DNA from: an uncultured Pelagibacteraceae bacterium
GTDB lineage: Bacteria > Pseudomonadota > Alphaproteobacteria > Pelagibacterales > Pelagibacteraceae
NCBI GenBank assembly: GCA_902536575.1
Contig: CACAYA010000004.1
Location: 1 to 56,432, forward strand
Reading direction: 5' to 3'
DNA: 56,432 bases
Shown here in pieces: positions 1 through 7,507 of this stretch (position 1 is the stretch's first letter; each line of letters begins with the position of its first letter). Position numbers and translations under genes: made by a program. A model generated the notes under the pieces. That model saw only the letters and a program-made list of their open reading frames with translations. It was not told the origin of the DNA and searched no databases.

Positions 1-152
1 TGATTATTAGACTTTATCTTTTTAATTGAGATTAAATCGCACAAGTCAACAAATGAAACAATACTCTCAATTTTATGCATTGAGTTTCTTTTTCCTGTTA
101 CATTTAGTGCTAAATTAATTTTAGCATAAGATTTAAGATATTTATTCCTCAT
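1..152 (-). CDS. ispE: 4-diphosphocytidyl-2-C-methyl-D-erythritol kinase, N-terminal fragment (IspE)
   Basis: These are the first 50 codons of the GHMP-type kinase that phosphorylates CDP-methylerythritol in the MEP isoprenoid pathway; the remainder lies beyond the left edge. The translated start contains YAKINLALNV at about residues 9-18, the family's N-terminal strand, followed by MHKIES, which matches the turn with a conserved His. The ATG at 150-152 directly follows the TAA of the upstream TPR gene, so the two are probably co-transcribed and translationally coupled. TPR protein-ispE is a common alphaproteobacterial pair. The catalytic ATP-binding loop is outside the window, so the call rests on the N-terminus and context. 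Confidence 0.8.
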   Translation of the reverse strand, partial: MRNKYLKSYAKINLALNVTGKRNSMHKIESIVSFVDLCDLISIKKIKSNN

Positions 153-1838
153 TTAGGAATTTTTAAGGCCTTCAATTACTTTAATATTTATTTTATTCCT
201 CATACTGTCTTCAGTATCATCAAACTTTAAAACATTATTCCAAAAATATCTTGCTTGTATTTTGCGATTTAATTTCCACAATATATCTCCGTAATGATCG
301 TTCACTATTGGATCCTCAGGCATTAATTCCACTGCCCTTTTAAGATATTTTTCAGCCTCAATGTAATCGTCTACAAGATAATAAGCCCATCCAATAGAGT
401 CGATAATATAAGGATCATTACTTTTTAACTCGTAAGCCCTTTTCAACATTTCCATTGCTTCATCAATTTTATAATTACGTTCTAACCACGAATAGGCCAA
501 ATAATTAAGAACATAAGCGTCATCAGGATTAATCTTTAAAGAATTGAGTAAATCTTCATCTGATTTTTTGTAATCTCCTAACCTCTCGTGGCTTCCCCCT
601 CTTCTGTAAAATAAATCTGCTTTAAGTTCAGATTGATCATCTAATTTTTCAATAATTTGAGAGTAATATTCAATTGCTTTTTCATAATTTTTTGAATTTT
701 TATAAAAATTTGCAATATCAAATTGCATTTTTAAGTTTGGTTTATCTATTTGATTAAACTTTGCAGTAATAAACTTTATTGCATTATCATAATCTTGTTC
801 CTCAGCAATTATTTGAGCTGCTTTTTTTAATCTAAACCAATAATAAAACTCATCTTTTTTATTAAATTTTGTAATGATTTTTTTTACTTTATTAAATTCT
901 TCATTTAAATAATAGTTTTCTGCAACCAAAGATAAATTAAACTCAAACTTTGGATTTAAATAATTTGATAAATTTAAATAAAAGTTAGATTTCTCAAAAT
1001 TATCTTGGGATGAATAAAGGTTGGACACCAAAAATAAAAATTCTGAAACAACATCTTTGTGATTTTGACACGAAAAAATTTTATTAAATTCCTTAAATTT
1101 TTTATTCTCTACCCAACTTTTACTTTGAGATAATAGAATAGTTGAATTTATATAGTCAAATTGACTAACCACATTTTCTGCTGCATTTATTTTATTTTTA
1201 TCAATTAAATAATTAAGGTAAAAAAAGATATATCTAGAATAATCTCCTTCTTGACTATTAATTAAATTAAGAAAATAAGCTCCAGTCTTTTCATCATTTA
1301 AATAACATCTTTGAAAAGTTTCCGCTATTAAAGACAAATTTCCAAAATTTTTTTTATTATTTAAAATCTTTTTATTTTTAAAAGTGTAAATGTATTGTTT
1401 TAAAGTCTCAAAAATTACCAAGTTTATTCTATTTTGATCTTGAAATTTTAAGCTTTGAGTTAAATATTCATCTGCCTCATCAAAATAATTTTTTTTTATG
1501 CTATCAATAATTAAAATTAAATAGGCGTCATAAAAATCCGCATTATCTTTATTACCATTATTTTTGATCACATTAATTGCTTGTGGAACTTGGTTGTCTA
1601 AAACTAATGAATTTACATACCTTTTTAAATATGAGTCATGTTTGTTAAGTAAAACTTTTGTACGATTAAAAAATTTTAATGCTTTAGAATTATTTTGATT
1701 TTCAAATGCAATAATTCCTGAAAAATAATTTGATAAATTGCTAGAATTAAAGTCATTAAAAGTAGTACTTTTAGAATATATGGGTGTCTGATAGAATAAT
1801 CCAAAAATAAATAATAGTTTTAATAATTTTTTTAACAT
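153..1838 (-). CDS. Secreted tetratricopeptide-repeat protein
   Basis: A 561-residue protein with a hydrophobic signal peptide (about residues 1-22, ending near YSKS), so it is probably periplasmic or attached to the envelope. The C-terminal third (about 370-550) holds consecutive tetratricopeptide repeats, seen as YEKAIEYY, DYKKSDEDLLNSLKINPDDAYVLNYLAYSW, and DYIEAEKYLKRAVELMPEDP type units. The N-terminal two thirds are degenerate helical repeats rich in Asn, Lys and Phe. TPR arrays bind other proteins; no enzyme motif is visible. The gene is followed without a gap by ispE, as in many alphaproteobacteria, but the functional link is unknown. Its start is 11 bases from the divergent uracil-glycosylase start. 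Confidence 0.85.
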   Translation of the reverse strand: MLKKLLKLLFIFGLFYQTPIYSKSTTFNDFNSSNLSNYFSGIIAFENQNNSKALKFFNRTKVLLNKHDSYLKRYVNSLVLDNQVPQAINVIKNNGNKDNADFYDAYLILIIDSIKKNYFDEADEYLTQSLKFQDQNRINLVIFETLKQYIYTFKNKKILNNKKNFGNLSLIAETFQRCYLNDEKTGAYFLNLINSQEGDYSRYIFFYLNYLIDKNKINAAENVVSQFDYINSTILLSQSKSWVENKKFKEFNKIFSCQNHKDVVSEFLFLVSNLYSSQDNFEKSNFYLNLSNYLNPKFEFNLSLVAENYYLNEEFNKVKKIITKFNKKDEFYYWFRLKKAAQIIAEEQDYDNAIKFITAKFNQIDKPNLKMQFDIANFYKNSKNYEKAIEYYSQIIEKLDDQSELKADLFYRRGGSHERLGDYKKSDEDLLNSLKINPDDAYVLNYLAYSWLERNYKIDEAMEMLKRAYELKSNDPYIIDSIGWAYYLVDDYIEAEKYLKRAVELMPEDPIVNDHYGDILWKLNRKIQARYFWNNVLKFDDTEDSMRNKINIKVIEGLKNS

Positions 1839-1849
1839 TTACACATTGT

Positions 1850-2572
1850 ATGACTAAAAAAGTAATAAATCAAAATGACAAATTTAGGGAAGAATTGATT
1901 AATACAATTGAACCAAACTTTGTTTTTAATGATAAACCAATAAACAGATTTATCAACAATGATACAAAACTTAACGATAATCACTCTAAAAACAAGAATG
2001 AGTTACTGCTAAAACTAAAAAAACAAATCAATTCAATTGAAAATTGTAAATTGAAAGAAAATTCAAGAAATTTAATTCTAGGAGATGGAAATATTAACAG
2101 TCCTATAATGTTAATTGGTGAAGCCCCAGGTTTAGAGGAAGACAGTAGCGCTAATATTTTTATGGGTGAAGTTGGAGAGCTCCTTGATAAAATGCTGCTG
2201 GCTATCGAGATAAAAAGAAAAAATATTTATTGTGGTTATTCAATAAATTTCAGACCTCCAGTAGACAGAAAACCAACGTCAGTAGAGATCAAAAGATATT
2301 CTGTGTTTTTAAAAGAACATATATCAATAATAGATCCCAAAATTGTTATTTTAATGGGTAGCACTGCTATGGAGGCTGTTACAGGAATTAATGGTAAAAT
2401 TTCAAGTGAAAGAGGAAAATGGAAGGAGGTCATACTTAATGGTCGAACCTATCCTTTAATTATAACTTTTAATCCTTCATATTTAATAAGGTTCGCAGAG
2501 AATAAGAAATACTCATGGGAAGATCTAAAAAAAATAAGACAGAAGATAAAAGACTTAAATTTAAAAATTTAA
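1850..2572 (+). CDS. Uracil-DNA glycosylase, family-4-like
   Basis: Removes uracil from DNA in base-excision repair. The core motif GEAPGLEED and the following GEVGELLDKML (about residues 90-113) match family 4 uracil-DNA glycosylases, as do the FRPP segment followed by PT-x-EI (about 135-150), ILMGSTA and NPSYLIR near the C-terminus. Family 4 normally holds a 4Fe-4S cluster with four Cys. Here only the second Cys of the first pair is kept (ENCKL); the others appear as Ile, Phe (INFRPP) and Tyr. The usual His of the HPSYLLR-like motif is Asn. The N-terminal 60 residues are a poorly conserved, polar extension. The stop overlaps the rnhB start (TAATG), so the two genes are an operon. Confidence 0.8.
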   Translation: MTKKVINQNDKFREELINTIEPNFVFNDKPINRFINNDTKLNDNHSKNKNELLLKLKKQINSIENCKLKENSRNLILGDGNINSPIMLIGEAPGLEEDSSANIFMGEVGELLDKMLLAIEIKRKNIYCGYSINFRPPVDRKPTSVEIKRYSVFLKEHISIIDPKIVILMGSTAMEAVTGINGKISSERGKWKEVILNGRTYPLIITFNPSYLIRFAENKKYSWEDLKKIRQKIKDLNLKI

Positions 2573-3144
2573 TGAAAATAATCGCAGGTGTAGACGAAGT
2601 TGGTCGAGGAAGTTTAATTGGACCAGTTTATGCGGCAGCTGTTATTTTGAATAAATCAGTTAATTCTAAAATACTTAAAGACTCTAAAACACTAACTAAG
2701 AAAAAAAGAGAAATTTTATTTAAATACATCAAAAAAAATTCTATTTGGGCTACTGGTAAAGCCACTGTTAAAGAAATAAATAAAATAAATATTCTTCAGG
2801 CAAGTTTACTTGCCATGAAAAGAGCAATAAAAAAACTCAAAAAAAAACCTTCACAAGTTTTAATAGATGGAAATAAAATACCAGATTTAAAAAATTATAA
2901 TTTAAGGGCAATAGTAAAAGGTGACCAAAAAATACCCTCCATTTCAGCAGCATCAATTATTGCTAAAGTAACTAGGGATAAATTTATAAAAACACTAGCA
3001 AACAAGAACAAAGGATATCAGTGGGATCAAAATTTTGGTTATGGAACTAAGCAGCATTTAAAGGCAATAAAAAAGCTTGGTGTTAACAAACATTATAGAA
3101 AAACATTCTCACCAATATCAAAACTTAAGAAACACAATATCTAG
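2572..3144 (+). CDS. rnhB: Ribonuclease HII
   Basis: Cuts the RNA strand of RNA-DNA hybrids and removes single ribonucleotides left in DNA. The 190-residue protein starts at ATG 2572, overlapping the previous stop by one base; a longer in-frame reading from 2515 lies inside the glycosylase gene and adds only a lysine-rich stretch, so it was not used. Catalytic acids are visible in VDEVGRG (Asp8, Glu9), in LIDGNKIP (Asp near 98) and near the end of SAASIIAKVTRDKF. GDQKIPSISAASI is the usual conserved block. Length matches the bacterial family. The neighbouring DNA-repair glycosylase and DNA methyltransferase give a DNA-maintenance context. Confidence 0.95.
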   Translation: MKIIAGVDEVGRGSLIGPVYAAAVILNKSVNSKILKDSKTLTKKKREILFKYIKKNSIWATGKATVKEINKINILQASLLAMKRAIKKLKKKPSQVLIDGNKIPDLKNYNLRAIVKGDQKIPSISAASIIAKVTRDKFIKTLANKNKGYQWDQNFGYGTKQHLKAIKKLGVNKHYRKTFSPISKLKKHNI

Positions 3145-3171
3145 TTATCTTTAATTTTAGCAACACAAATC

Positions 3172-3220
3172 GAGTCTAAAAATTTCAATCTGAAGTTGAC
3201 CCTAGAATCCATTTGGAGTC
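3172..3220. other. Cluster of three GANTC methylation sites upstream of ccrM
   Basis: GAGTC occurs at 3172-3176, GAATC at 3205-3209 and GAGTC at 3216-3220. GANTC is the recognition sequence of CcrM-type methyltransferases, and the next gene encodes one. In DNA this AT-rich a GANTC site is expected only about once per 350-400 bases, so three within 49 bases stands out. Two of them fall in the spacer and at the edge of the -10 box of the predicted ccrM promoter, which suggests control by methylation state (inference). Confidence 0.75.
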
Positions 3221-3224
3221 TAAT
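3196..3224 (+). promoter_or_regulatory. Predicted ccrM promoter (TTGACC-17-TCTAAT)
   Basis: The -35 element TTGACC (3196-3201) and the -10 element TCTAAT (3219-3224) are separated by 17 bases, close to the sigma-70 consensus. Transcription should begin near 3231, only a few bases before ATG 3237, leaving an almost leaderless mRNA with no Shine-Dalgarno sequence. A GAATC site lies in the spacer and a GAGTC site touches the -10 box. Confidence 0.65.
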
Positions 3225-3236
3225 TATTTTTTAAAA

Positions 3237-4307
3237 ATGATGACTAGTTTTAAAAATAAAATTATTAACGCAGATAGCCTTGAAGAATTAAAAAAAATTC
3301 CACGTGAAACTTTTGATTTAATTTTTGCAGACCCTCCATACAATCTTCAATTAAAAAGTGAATTAATCAGACCAGACAGATCCAAAGTAAATGCTGTGAA
3401 TGACAAATGGGATCAGTTCGAAAATTTTAAAAAATACGATGAATTTACATATGAGTGGTTATCAGAGTGTAAAAGAATTTTAAAAAAAGATGGAGCGATA
3501 TGGGTTATTGGAAGTTATCACAATATTTTTAGAGTAGGAACTGCAATTCAAAATTTAGGATTTTGGATTTTAAATGATGTTATTTGGAATAAAAATAATC
3601 CTATGCCTAATTTTAGAGGAACACGATTTACCAATGCACATGAAACTTTAATTTGGGCATCTAAAAGTGAAAAATCAAAATATACATTTAATTATCAATC
3701 ACTAAAATGTTTGAATGATGATTTACAAATGAGATCAAACTGGGATCTTCCAATTTGCAGCGGCGCAGAAAGATTGAAGAAAAATGGCAAAAAAGTTCAT
3801 TCAACTCAAAAACCAGAGTCTTTACTGCATAGAGTTTTGTTAGCATCTTCTAATAAAGATGACATGATTTTAGACCCCTTTTTAGGCTCAGGTACAACAG
3901 CAACCGTTGCGAAAAAACTTGGTAGGAATTATTTTGGTATAGAAAAAGAAAAAAATTATTTCAAAGCTGCAGAAAAAAGAATTAAAAATACAAAACCTAT
4001 TGAAGATGATTTACTTGATACTCTTAAAAATAATAGATCAAAACCTAGAATACCATTTGGATCATTAGTGGAACTTGGAATAATTAAGCCAGGTACTAAC
4101 ATTTTTGATAATAAGAAAAAAATTAATGCAAAAATTTTGGCCGATGGAAGTATAAAGCATAACCAATCTGAGGGCTCTATTCATAAAGTTGCAGCTACTA
4201 TTTTAGGTGCTGAAAGTTGCAATGGTTGGACGTATTGGCATTGTGATATTAATGGCAGAATATATCCAATAGACTACTTAAGGCAAAGATTAATCTCAAA
4301 AAATTAA
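3237..4307 (+). CDS. ccrM: CcrM-type adenine-N6 DNA methyltransferase (GANTC)
   Basis: Methylates adenine in GANTC, the cell-cycle methylation mark of alphaproteobacteria. The 356-residue protein has the beta-class order: catalytic DPPYNL at about residues 32-37, a central target-recognition region, then the AdoMet-binding DPFLGSGTT at about 213-221. The C-terminal part (GSIHKVAATIL, CNGWTYWHC, IDYLRQRL) is the extra domain typical of CcrM and absent from simple restriction methyltransferases. No partner nuclease is nearby, as expected for an orphan enzyme. ATG 3237 (or the adjacent ATG 3240) is preferred over TTG 3213, because the predicted promoter -10 box lies at 3219-3224. The stop codon overlaps the convergent monooxygenase stop in TTAA. 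Confidence 0.93.
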   Translation: MMTSFKNKIINADSLEELKKIPRETFDLIFADPPYNLQLKSELIRPDRSKVNAVNDKWDQFENFKKYDEFTYEWLSECKRILKKDGAIWVIGSYHNIFRVGTAIQNLGFWILNDVIWNKNNPMPNFRGTRFTNAHETLIWASKSEKSKYTFNYQSLKCLNDDLQMRSNWDLPICSGAERLKKNGKKVHSTQKPESLLHRVLLASSNKDDMILDPFLGSGTTATVAKKLGRNYFGIEKEKNYFKAAEKRIKNTKPIEDDLLDTLKNNRSKPRIPFGSLVELGIIKPGTNIFDNKKKINAKILADGSIKHNQSEGSIHKVAATILGAESCNGWTYWHCDINGRIYPIDYLRQRLISKN

Positions 4308-5455
4308 TTATTGTAAATTTTTCCTAAATAATTTTCTAAGAATTTTTTGTTCTTAGTTAATATTTTTAATCCAATATTCCTAAAGAACACAATAATTGGA
4401 TTTGATACATGAAAAGCAAATTGATTTAGTTTTGATCTATTATTAATCATTTTTATTCTTGAAACTCTATTAATATAATAATCAGTTTTGCTACTGATTA
4501 TGCTTTCAAATAGTTCTGATGCACCTTCAATAGATTGTGAGGCTCCTTGTGCAAAAGAAGGTGGAAAGGCAAAAAAGGCGTCTCCAACAAGATGAATATT
4601 TTCATCTGATTTATGAAAATCTTTACTAACAAAAACTGGAAAGCACTTGATATTATTTATGTTACTTAAAATTGAAGAAGAAATTTTATTTTGTAATTTA
4701 TTTTTAATTCCCTCGATAAAAACTTTTTCTTCAAAAAGGCCATAGTTTTTAAGCTCATTTGCTGTTAGTTGATGCTTTAAAACTCCAATAAAATTCAATT
4801 CTCCACTACTATTATCAATTGGATAAATAACATAATGAAAATCAGGACCAACAAATAAAGAAATGTTCATTTCATTTAAACTAATTAAGTTAGCCCGTGG
4901 GATTTTACCTCTAAGTGCAATACAATTATTATAAGTTGGTTGAATTTGATTATTAGAAATTAAGGATTTTCCTTTAGAAAAAATACCGTCAGAAATAATT
5001 AGATAGTCACAAATAAAACTTTGATTGTTGTTAAAAGTTAAATTTATTTGATCAGGTTTTTTTTCAATTTTCTCAATGCTATGTTCATATTTTATAACCT
5101 GCTCATCTAATCTATTTTTTAAAAATTCAACTAATATAGATCTTTTCATCGTGGTGTATTTACAATCTTCAGAATTATATTCAGAAATATTCAAATCAGA
5201 TATTTTTTTTTGATTTTTAATCTCATAAAAATCAATTTTTTCAGGATTAAACTTTTCCTTCTTTTCTATTTCATTAAATCCAATTTTGTTTAAAAGCTTG
5301 ATACTATTAGTTGAAAGTTGAATTCCATACCCCTCTTCTAACTCTACTGAGTGTTTTTTTTCAAATATTGTAACTTGATAATTGGGATTTTCTTTAAATA
5401 AATTAGCAATGAATAAACCTGAAATTCCTGCTCCTATAATTCCAATTTTTTTCAT
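4304..5455 (-). CDS. FAD-dependent aromatic-ring monooxygenase family protein
   Basis: A 383-residue flavoprotein of the PHBH/UbiH-like hydroxylase superfamily. The dinucleotide-binding GAGISG is at residues 8-13 with an acidic Glu ending the second strand (IFEKK). LIISDGIFSK fits the middle DG motif, and GDAFFAFPPSFAQGASQSIEG at about 290-313 matches the GDAAH-P-GQG FAD motif. The family hydroxylates aromatic substrates, including ubiquinone precursors; the pattern leans toward salicylate-hydroxylase-like members but the substrate cannot be read from sequence. The Ala-Ala-His usual after GD is replaced by Ala-Phe-Phe. ATG overlaps the mutY stop by four bases, so the two genes are co-transcribed. 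Confidence 0.82.
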   Translation of the reverse strand: MKKIGIIGAGISGLFIANLFKENPNYQVTIFEKKHSVELEEGYGIQLSTNSIKLLNKIGFNEIEKKEKFNPEKIDFYEIKNQKKISDLNISEYNSEDCKYTTMKRSILVEFLKNRLDEQVIKYEHSIEKIEKKPDQINLTFNNNQSFICDYLIISDGIFSKGKSLISNNQIQPTYNNCIALRGKIPRANLISLNEMNISLFVGPDFHYVIYPIDNSSGELNFIGVLKHQLTANELKNYGLFEEKVFIEGIKNKLQNKISSSILSNINNIKCFPVFVSKDFHKSDENIHLVGDAFFAFPPSFAQGASQSIEGASELFESIISSKTDYYINRVSRIKMINNRSKLNQFAFHVSNPIIVFFRNIGLKILTKNKKFLENYLGKIYNN

Positions 5456-6435
5456 TTATTACTTTCTAGGTATCTAACAATTCTTTTTGTAAAAGTTGGC
5501 AATGTGTAGTTTTTTAACTTCTTGGGATCGATCCAGTGGGAAGTTGGCAATGAACCTACTTTATTCTTATGTTCAATTTTTATATTCATATTCATATTTG
5601 ACATCTTGAAATTTACTATATCTGTTGAACTTGTAAGCTTTGATAATTCTTGCATGGGAAAAATACTAAAATTTTTCAAAAAATTAAATTTAGTATTTTT
5701 AATCAAAAGATATTTATTTTTATCTTTATAAACTTTTAATAAATAATATTTATTGTTATTCTTTTTTTTGATTTTAGTAAGTAGGAAATCTTTTTTTTTT
5801 AAAGCAATACATTTACTTGAAATTGGACATTGTTCACAATTAGGATTACTTGGTTTGCAGATTAAAGCTCCTAGTTCCATTAAGGCCTGAGCATAATCAC
5901 TTGCCCTACTTGAATACCCAAAGATTTCTTTTTTCTTGATTAAGTTCTCTTTATTAATTTCATTTTCTTTTTTTAAATATAAATATCTTTTAAGAACTCT
6001 TTCAATGTTTCCATCTAAAGGAATAATGGGTTTGTTGAAAGCTATAGCAGATATTGCACTTGCAGTATAATCACCAATACCTGGAAGAGATTTTAATTCT
6101 AAATAGTTTCTTGGAAGTTTTTTATCAAATTTTTTGACAACTAATTGTGCAGTTTTTTTTAGATTTTTAACCCTAGAATAATAGCCAAGCCCCTCCCAAA
6201 GCTTAATCAGTTTGTGATTTTCAAAATTCGCTAAAGTCTCTAAGTCAGGAATATTTTTTATAAATCTATTAAAGTATGGGATAACTGTTGCAACCTGAGT
6301 TTGCTGTAACATAAATTCACTAACTAATGTGTAATATTGCTTTTTTTTATTAGAGACGTTTTTTCTCCAGGGTAAAACTCGCTTATTTAGGTCATACCAA
6401 TTAAGAATTTTATTTGTTATTATTGGTTCTTTCAT
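5452..6435 (-). CDS. mutY: A/G-specific adenine DNA glycosylase
   Basis: Removes adenine mispaired with 8-oxoguanine or guanine. With the start at ATG 6433-6435 the protein is 327 residues. Catalytic Glu40 lies in SEFMLQQTQV, the helix-hairpin-helix reads LPGIGDYTASA, and catalytic Asp lies in PLDGNIERV. The Fe-S cluster has the exact spacing C-x6-C-x2-C-x5-C (CKPSNPNCEQCPISSKC). The C-terminal Nudix-like domain is present (SHWIDPKKLKNY near the end). A longer reading to 6480 would run into the divergent gene and lacks family similarity. The start directly abuts the divergent DUF721 start: 6435 and 6436 are neighbouring bases. MutY-DUF721-DsbA-SMC is a conserved alphaproteobacterial neighbourhood. 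Confidence 0.95.
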   Translation of the reverse strand: MKEPIITNKILNWYDLNKRVLPWRKNVSNKKKQYYTLVSEFMLQQTQVATVIPYFNRFIKNIPDLETLANFENHKLIKLWEGLGYYSRVKNLKKTAQLVVKKFDKKLPRNYLELKSLPGIGDYTASAISAIAFNKPIIPLDGNIERVLKRYLYLKKENEINKENLIKKKEIFGYSSRASDYAQALMELGALICKPSNPNCEQCPISSKCIALKKKDFLLTKIKKKNNNKYYLLKVYKDKNKYLLIKNTKFNFLKNFSIFPMQELSKLTSSTDIVNFKMSNMNMNIKIEHKNKVGSLPTSHWIDPKKLKNYTLPTFTKRIVRYLESNK

Positions 6436-6924
6436 ATGCAATTTAAAAATAATACTAAGCAGAGAAATGTCTCCATTCAAGGCTTAAGATCTTTTAAAGA
6501 CACTTTGCCAAAAAATATAAAAAGAATTATTAATAAAAAAGGTCACATTTATTCAGAAACCCTGAACAATTGGAAATACCTTGTAGGTAATGAGCTATTC
6601 AAGTGCTGCTATCCAAAAACATTTAAAAGTTCAAATAAATTTGGTGTAAGTACATTATTGATAATGGTCAAAAGAGGCCACGAAGTTGACATAGAATATT
6701 CAAAAAAAGATATTTTAAATAAGATGAACACTTATTTTGGTTATAAAGTTGTTGAGAAACTTAAATTCATTAGTTTTGATGATGAACAAAAAGTTTCCCC
6801 TAAAATAGAAATTAATCAGAAAAATGTGACAATAAATAGATATAAAGACAAAATCAGCGATGTTAAAAATGAAAAAATTAAACAATCATTATTAGAGTTA
6901 ACTAAAGTGTTTAAAAAAAAATGA
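6436..6924 (+). CDS. DUF721 (DciA-related) protein
   Basis: A 162-residue protein whose N-terminal 110 residues match the DUF721 pattern: W-x-x-x-VG (WKYLVGNELF), a P-x-x-F/L segment, a short strand LLIMVKRGHEVDIEY and the helix INxYFGYKVV-like NTYFGYKVVEKLKF. The DUF721 family includes DciA, which loads the replicative helicase in many bacteria that lack DnaC. Whether this mutY-linked alphaproteobacterial branch does the same is not established, so no symbol is given. The C-terminal 50 residues are Lys-rich and unstructured-looking. Its last four bases overlap the next gene (ATGA), which points to translational coupling with the DsbA-like gene. Confidence 0.75.
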   Translation: MQFKNNTKQRNVSIQGLRSFKDTLPKNIKRIINKKGHIYSETLNNWKYLVGNELFKCCYPKTFKSSNKFGVSTLLIMVKRGHEVDIEYSKKDILNKMNTYFGYKVVEKLKFISFDDEQKVSPKIEINQKNVTINRYKDKISDVKNEKIKQSLLELTKVFKKK

Positions 6925-7499
6925 AAAAAATTTTAATAATTTCAATATTTTTTTTCTTCAGTGCCTTAAGTACTCAAGCTGACGAAATAAAAAGAATTCT
7001 TGTAGGAAATAAGAATGCAAAAATATCTATTATTGCTTTTGAATCCTTGACTTGTAGCCACTGTGCTAACTTTCATAAAGATGTTTATCCTTTATTAAAA
7101 AAAGAATATTTAGATACAGGTTTAGCTAAAATTGAATTTAGACATTTTCCTCTAGATATGACTGCTTTTAATGCCTCAAAAGTTGCCCAATGTAAAAATG
7201 ATGGGAACCCAGAGATATTAGAAAGTTTATACGCAAATCAACAAAATTGGGTAAAAGGAAGTTCAGTTGAAGAAGCGAATATTAATCTTAAAAAATTTTT
7301 ATCAACAGAAGGTTTCAATATCGATTTTGAAAGTTGCATTAACAACAAGCAAATTGAAGATTTTGTATTAAATGACCGAATCGATGGAGCTAAAAACTTC
7401 AAAGTAAATGCTACCCCTACGATAATAATTAATAACGAAAAGTTTGATAAAACCCTAAATTACAAAAATTTAAAAAAAGCTCTTGAAAAACTGATATAA
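6921..7499 (+). CDS. DsbA-like periplasmic thiol-disulfide oxidoreductase
   Basis: A 192-residue thioredoxin-fold protein with a signal peptide (about residues 1-20, ending Thr-Gln-Ala) and active site C45-S-H-C48 inside FESLTCSHCANFH. The cis-Pro loop NATPTIIIN is near residue 165. The CxHC motif and the helical insert between the active site and the cis-Pro loop fit the DsbA/BdbD-like thioredoxin_4 group, which oxidises or isomerises disulfides in exported proteins; direction of reaction is not readable. It overlaps the DUF721 gene by four bases and is eight bases before smc. No DsbB is in the window. Confidence 0.88.
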   Translation: MKKILIISIFFFFSALSTQADEIKRILVGNKNAKISIIAFESLTCSHCANFHKDVYPLLKKEYLDTGLAKIEFRHFPLDMTAFNASKVAQCKNDGNPEILESLYANQQNWVKGSSVEEANINLKKFLSTEGFNIDFESCINNKQIEDFVLNDRIDGAKNFKVNATPTIIINNEKFDKTLNYKNLKKALEKLI

Positions 7500-7507
7500 G
7501 TTTATTC

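Noticed and set aside
3145..3236. A CtrA-type TTAA-N7-TTAA box before ccrM.
   Set aside because: One TTAA near 3151 has no partner at the needed distance.
3213..3236. A longer CcrM starting at TTG 3213.
   Set aside because: It would start upstream of the predicted -10 box; ATG 3237 or 3240 fits the family start and the promoter.
6436..6480. A MutY start at 6480, 15 codons earlier.
   Set aside because: It runs over the divergent DUF721 gene start and adds residues with no MutY similarity.
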